NCBI RefSeq assembly: GCF_946222815.1
Contig: NZ_CAMJRK010000068.1
Span: 1-8,270 of the forward strand
Direction: 5' to 3'
Source: an uncultured Leuconostoc sp.
Lineage (GTDB): Bacteria; Bacillota; Bacilli; Lactobacillales; Lactobacillaceae
Length of the DNA stretch: 8,270 nucleotides
Below the pieces are notes generated by a model, which worked only from the letters and a program-made list of their open reading frames with translations, did not search any database and was not told the DNA's origin. This document shows, piece after piece, positions 6,628 through 8,270 of this stretch; within the stretch, counting starts at the first letter, position 1; each line of letters starts with the position of its first letter. The translations under genes were made by a program, and so were the position numbers.

Positions 6628-7560
6628 TTATAGTGGTTGAATCCAAGTATTTTGAGCACCTGCTTTAGTTAATGCGTTAGCGATTGTAATAGCCTCATCA
6701 TTATTTCTAGCTAAAGCAAACATTGCCCCACCTATGCCAGCACCAGTTAATTTAGCACCTAATGCACCAGCGTGAATAGCAGCGTTAACAAGGTTATCTA
6801 ATTTTGGATGAGAAATACTCAGTGATTGCAGTTCGTGATGAGCAGCTGTAAATAATAATCCAGCGTGTTCTGGATTATTATTAGTCAAATCAGTGCGTAC
6901 TTTATTTGCTATTTGTCCAAGATGAACAATTTTTTGCCATGTGAGTTCGTAATCGACATCGAGTTGACTTTTAACAATATTAATAGCATGCATTGTCTGA
7001 CCATGTATACCTGTATCAGCAATGACTAAAGTGCCTATAAGTGACATTTTAAAGGGTGTTAACTGCTGATGTTTTACAAACCAAATTGGATCATTTGAAC
7101 TGACAGTAGCAGCATCTAATCCTGATGCTGAGCCATGAGAAATTGTTTCTTCAATATCGGTGAAATGTTTTAATTCGGTAGCAAGTAATGGCATGTCAGC
7201 AAAGTCAAAAAAGGCTTTAGTAATTGAAGTGGCAAAAGCTGCTGAAGCCCCAAAGCCACGTTCTTGAGGAATATTTGTATCAATTGCAAGTGTAAATGGG
7301 ACATCGGTTAGTTTGAGTTTAGTCAGCAAATGCAAAATTAATTGACGTAAGCCTTCGACATTAGCACCAAGTTCGTCTAAATCACCATGAAATGTACTAC
7401 TTTCAATGGTTTGGGCACGAAAAGCTGGACGAATAGTCGTCGTAACAGTTAAGTTTGTTAATGGAATTGCGATAGCTGGCTGGCCATACACAACAGCATG
7501 TTCGCCAACTAAAATTATTTTAGCGTGGGCAATCCCGACGCCAATCATTTGATTAATCAT
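6628..7560 (-). CDS. mvk: Mevalonate kinase
   Basis: Phosphorylates mevalonate to 5-phosphomevalonate with ATP, the first kinase step of the mevalonate route to isopentenyl diphosphate. It is a cytoplasmic GHMP-family kinase. The 310 residues are a normal bacterial length. Motif 1 is AKIILVGEHAVVYGQPA (13-29), with Lys14, Glu20 and His21. Motif 2 is the phosphate loop PQERGFGASAA (98-108), where Phe-Gly-Ala replaces the commoner Leu-Gly-Ser. The catalytic Asp is Asp149 in SGLDA (146-150). Motif 3 is KLTGAGIGGA (270-279). The start at 7558-7560 is set by GGAG (7568-7571 on the minus strand), 7 bases upstream, and an internal Met5 has no such support. A long hairpin follows the stop immediately, and the upstream neighbour dinG diverges, so the gene appears to be transcribed alone. 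The other mevalonate-pathway genes often beside it in Gram-positives are not in the window. Confidence 0.95.
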   Translation of the reverse strand: MINQMIGVGIAHAKIILVGEHAVVYGQPAIAIPLTNLTVTTTIRPAFRAQTIESSTFHGDLDELGANVEGLRQLILHLLTKLKLTDVPFTLAIDTNIPQERGFGASAAFATSITKAFFDFADMPLLATELKHFTDIEETISHGSASGLDAATVSSNDPIWFVKHQQLTPFKMSLIGTLVIADTGIHGQTMHAINIVKSQLDVDYELTWQKIVHLGQIANKVRTDLTNNNPEHAGLLFTAAHHELQSLSISHPKLDNLVNAAIHAGALGAKLTGAGIGGAMFALARNNDEAITIANALTKAGAQNTWIQPL

Positions 7561-7585
7561 CTTTTTTCTCCAAATATACTATACT

Positions 7586-7615
7586 ATTGTACCGCATCGC
7601 GTTAAATAGTGTAAA
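7586..7615 (-). promoter_or_regulatory. Promoter of mevalonate kinase
   Basis: Read on the minus strand, TTTACA (7610-7615) and TACAAT (7586-7591) each match the -35/-10 consensus at five of six positions and are 18 bases apart. Transcription would start near 7579, a few bases before the GGAG ribosome site (7568-7571). The 15-bp inverted repeat begins 9 bases upstream of the -35. Confidence 0.65.
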
Positions 7616-7624
7616 ATAATAAGA

Positions 7625-7685
7625 GAATTACGTTGTTAAGTTTGTCGTAAATTTAATATTTAAAGCAAAGTTAACAACGTAATTC
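7625..7685. repeat. 15-bp perfect inverted repeat in the mvk-dinG divergent region
   Basis: GAATTACGTTGTTAA (7625-7639) is repeated in perfect inverse at 7671-7685, with a 31-base spacer. The spacer adds TTTG/CAAA (7641-7644 with 7666-7669) and TAAAT/ATTTA (7648-7652 with 7658-7662), so the whole can fold into one interrupted hairpin. It lies upstream of the mvk promoter and ends 15 bases before the dinG ribosome site. On the + strand it is followed by A-rich DNA and is not a terminator. On the minus strand a T-rich run follows, but no minus-strand gene in the window precedes it. An operator pair, a leader hairpin for dinG or a remnant small element are all possible. Confidence 0.75.
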
Positions 7686-7714
7686 AAAAAATAAATCACA
7701 GAAAGGTGTTTGTT

Positions 7715-8270
7715 ATGAACGCCAACGAAACCTTTGTAGTTGTCGATCTGGAAACGACGGGGCAGAGTGTCACTAGAGGTGGCCGTATTATACAAATTGG
7801 AATGACTTTTATTAAGCAACGTCAGATAATTGATCATTTTGAATCCTTTGTTAATCCTGGCCAATTAATCGATCGCAACATTCAGCAATTAACCCACATT
7901 GCTCAAAAAGATGTTAAGAATGCGCCTTATTTTGAAGAACTGGCACCAATGCTACAAAATTTATTAAATGATACAATTATCATCGCGCACAATGTTAATT
8001 TTGACTATCCTTATTTAAATGATGAATTTAGACGAACAGGTTTTCCGGAACTGACTTCGTCTGCAATTGATACCGTGCAACTTGCACAAATCCTTTTACC
8101 AACAGCTCCTGGGTACCGTTTACTAGATTTGACAACTTATTTAGATATTACATTGAATAATGCGCATCGTGCAAATGCTGATGCCCATGCCACGGCACTA
8201 TTATTTTTGAAGTTATGGCAACGAGCTGAACAGTTACCTGCTGTTGTTTTGAAACAACTTCAAGATGGAC
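7715..8270 (+). CDS. dinG: DinG-type protein, N-terminal DnaQ-like 3'-5' exonuclease domain (partial)
   Basis: The gene starts at ATG 7715 and runs off the window, and 185 codons are visible. The N-terminal half is a DEDDh exonuclease of the DnaQ type: Exo I VVDLETTG (9-16) with Asp11 and Glu13, Exo II AHNVNFD (91-97) with Asp97, and Exo III HRANAD (151-156) with His151 and Asp156. All catalytic residues are present. After the domain, AEQLPAVVLKQL (171-182) resembles the linker to the helicase half of Firmicutes DinG (XPD-like, about 900 residues in all), which is why I name it DinG rather than a free epsilon subunit. The helicase part is outside the window, so this is an inference. The family acts in DNA repair and nucleic-acid processing. 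AAAGG (7702-7706) stands 8 bases before the ATG. No convincing promoter is seen. The upstream inverted repeat may lie in its leader or control region. Confidence 0.85.
   Translation, partial: MNANETFVVVDLETTGQSVTRGGRIIQIGMTFIKQRQIIDHFESFVNPGQLIDRNIQQLTHIAQKDVKNAPYFEELAPMLQNLLNDTIIIAHNVNFDYPYLNDEFRRTGFPELTSSAIDTVQLAQILLPTAPGYRLLDLTTYLDITLNNAHRANADAHATALLFLKLWQRAEQLPAVVLKQLQDG

Noticed and set aside
7628..7864. 78-residue open frame on the minus strand across the mvk-dinG gap and the start of dinG
   Set aside because: It is antisense to a well-supported exonuclease domain, has no recognisable motif and crosses the inverted repeat. It is most likely chance.
1..8270. Anti-phage defence or mobile island reading of the window
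   Set aside because: The helicase and exonuclease genes are standard RecD2 and DinG repair proteins, and I found no integrase, transposase, toxin-antitoxin pair, CRISPR repeats or attachment sites.

Overview
The window is AT-rich chromosomal DNA from a low-GC Gram-positive bacterium. The stand-alone RecD2, mevalonate-pathway kinase, membrane-anchored sortase, DnaQ-DinG fusion-type N-terminus and second-type PRPP synthetase together suggest a lactic acid bacterium. My impression is Leuconostocaceae (Leuconostoc or a relative), but this rests on recognition of protein style and was not searched. I see no phage genes, insertion sequence, CRISPR array, tRNA or rRNA, and no clear sign of recent transfer.

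Layout: (1) 1-113 holds the last codons of an unidentified + strand gene, ending in a small hairpin. (2) 161-2545 is recD2, a DNA-repair helicase. (3) 2593-5452 is a tight + strand cluster of three genes: a divergent PRPP synthetase (Prs2 type), a two-domain SGNH/GDSL hydrolase whose start overlaps the prs stop by 4 bases, and a YghZ-like aldo/keto reductase 2 bases further on. A perfect extended -10 element sits just upstream of prs. (4) 5569-6537 is a GTG-started sortase with two predicted membrane segments. (5) 6553-6627 is a very long hairpin, a probable two-way terminator, between the convergent sortase and mevalonate kinase genes. (6) 6628-7560 on the minus strand is mevalonate kinase, apparently alone in its transcript. 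(7) 7561-7714 is a divergent control region with a good minus-strand promoter and a 15-bp perfect inverted repeat. (8) 7715 to the window end is the N-terminal exonuclease domain of DinG, cut off by the window edge.

Most genes are housekeeping: repair (recD2, dinG), isoprenoid supply (mvk) and surface-protein anchoring (sortase). The least ordinary part is the prs-SGNH-AKR cluster. Its PRPP synthetase keeps the fold and ATP-site motifs but has changed the catalytic-loop Lys/Arg residues and the PRPP loop, and its hydrolase lacks the usual catalytic Asp. It may be a metabolic module with altered chemistry or a regulatory role. This is inference, and I do not claim a new system is proven. No gene-free stretch exceeds 300 bases.
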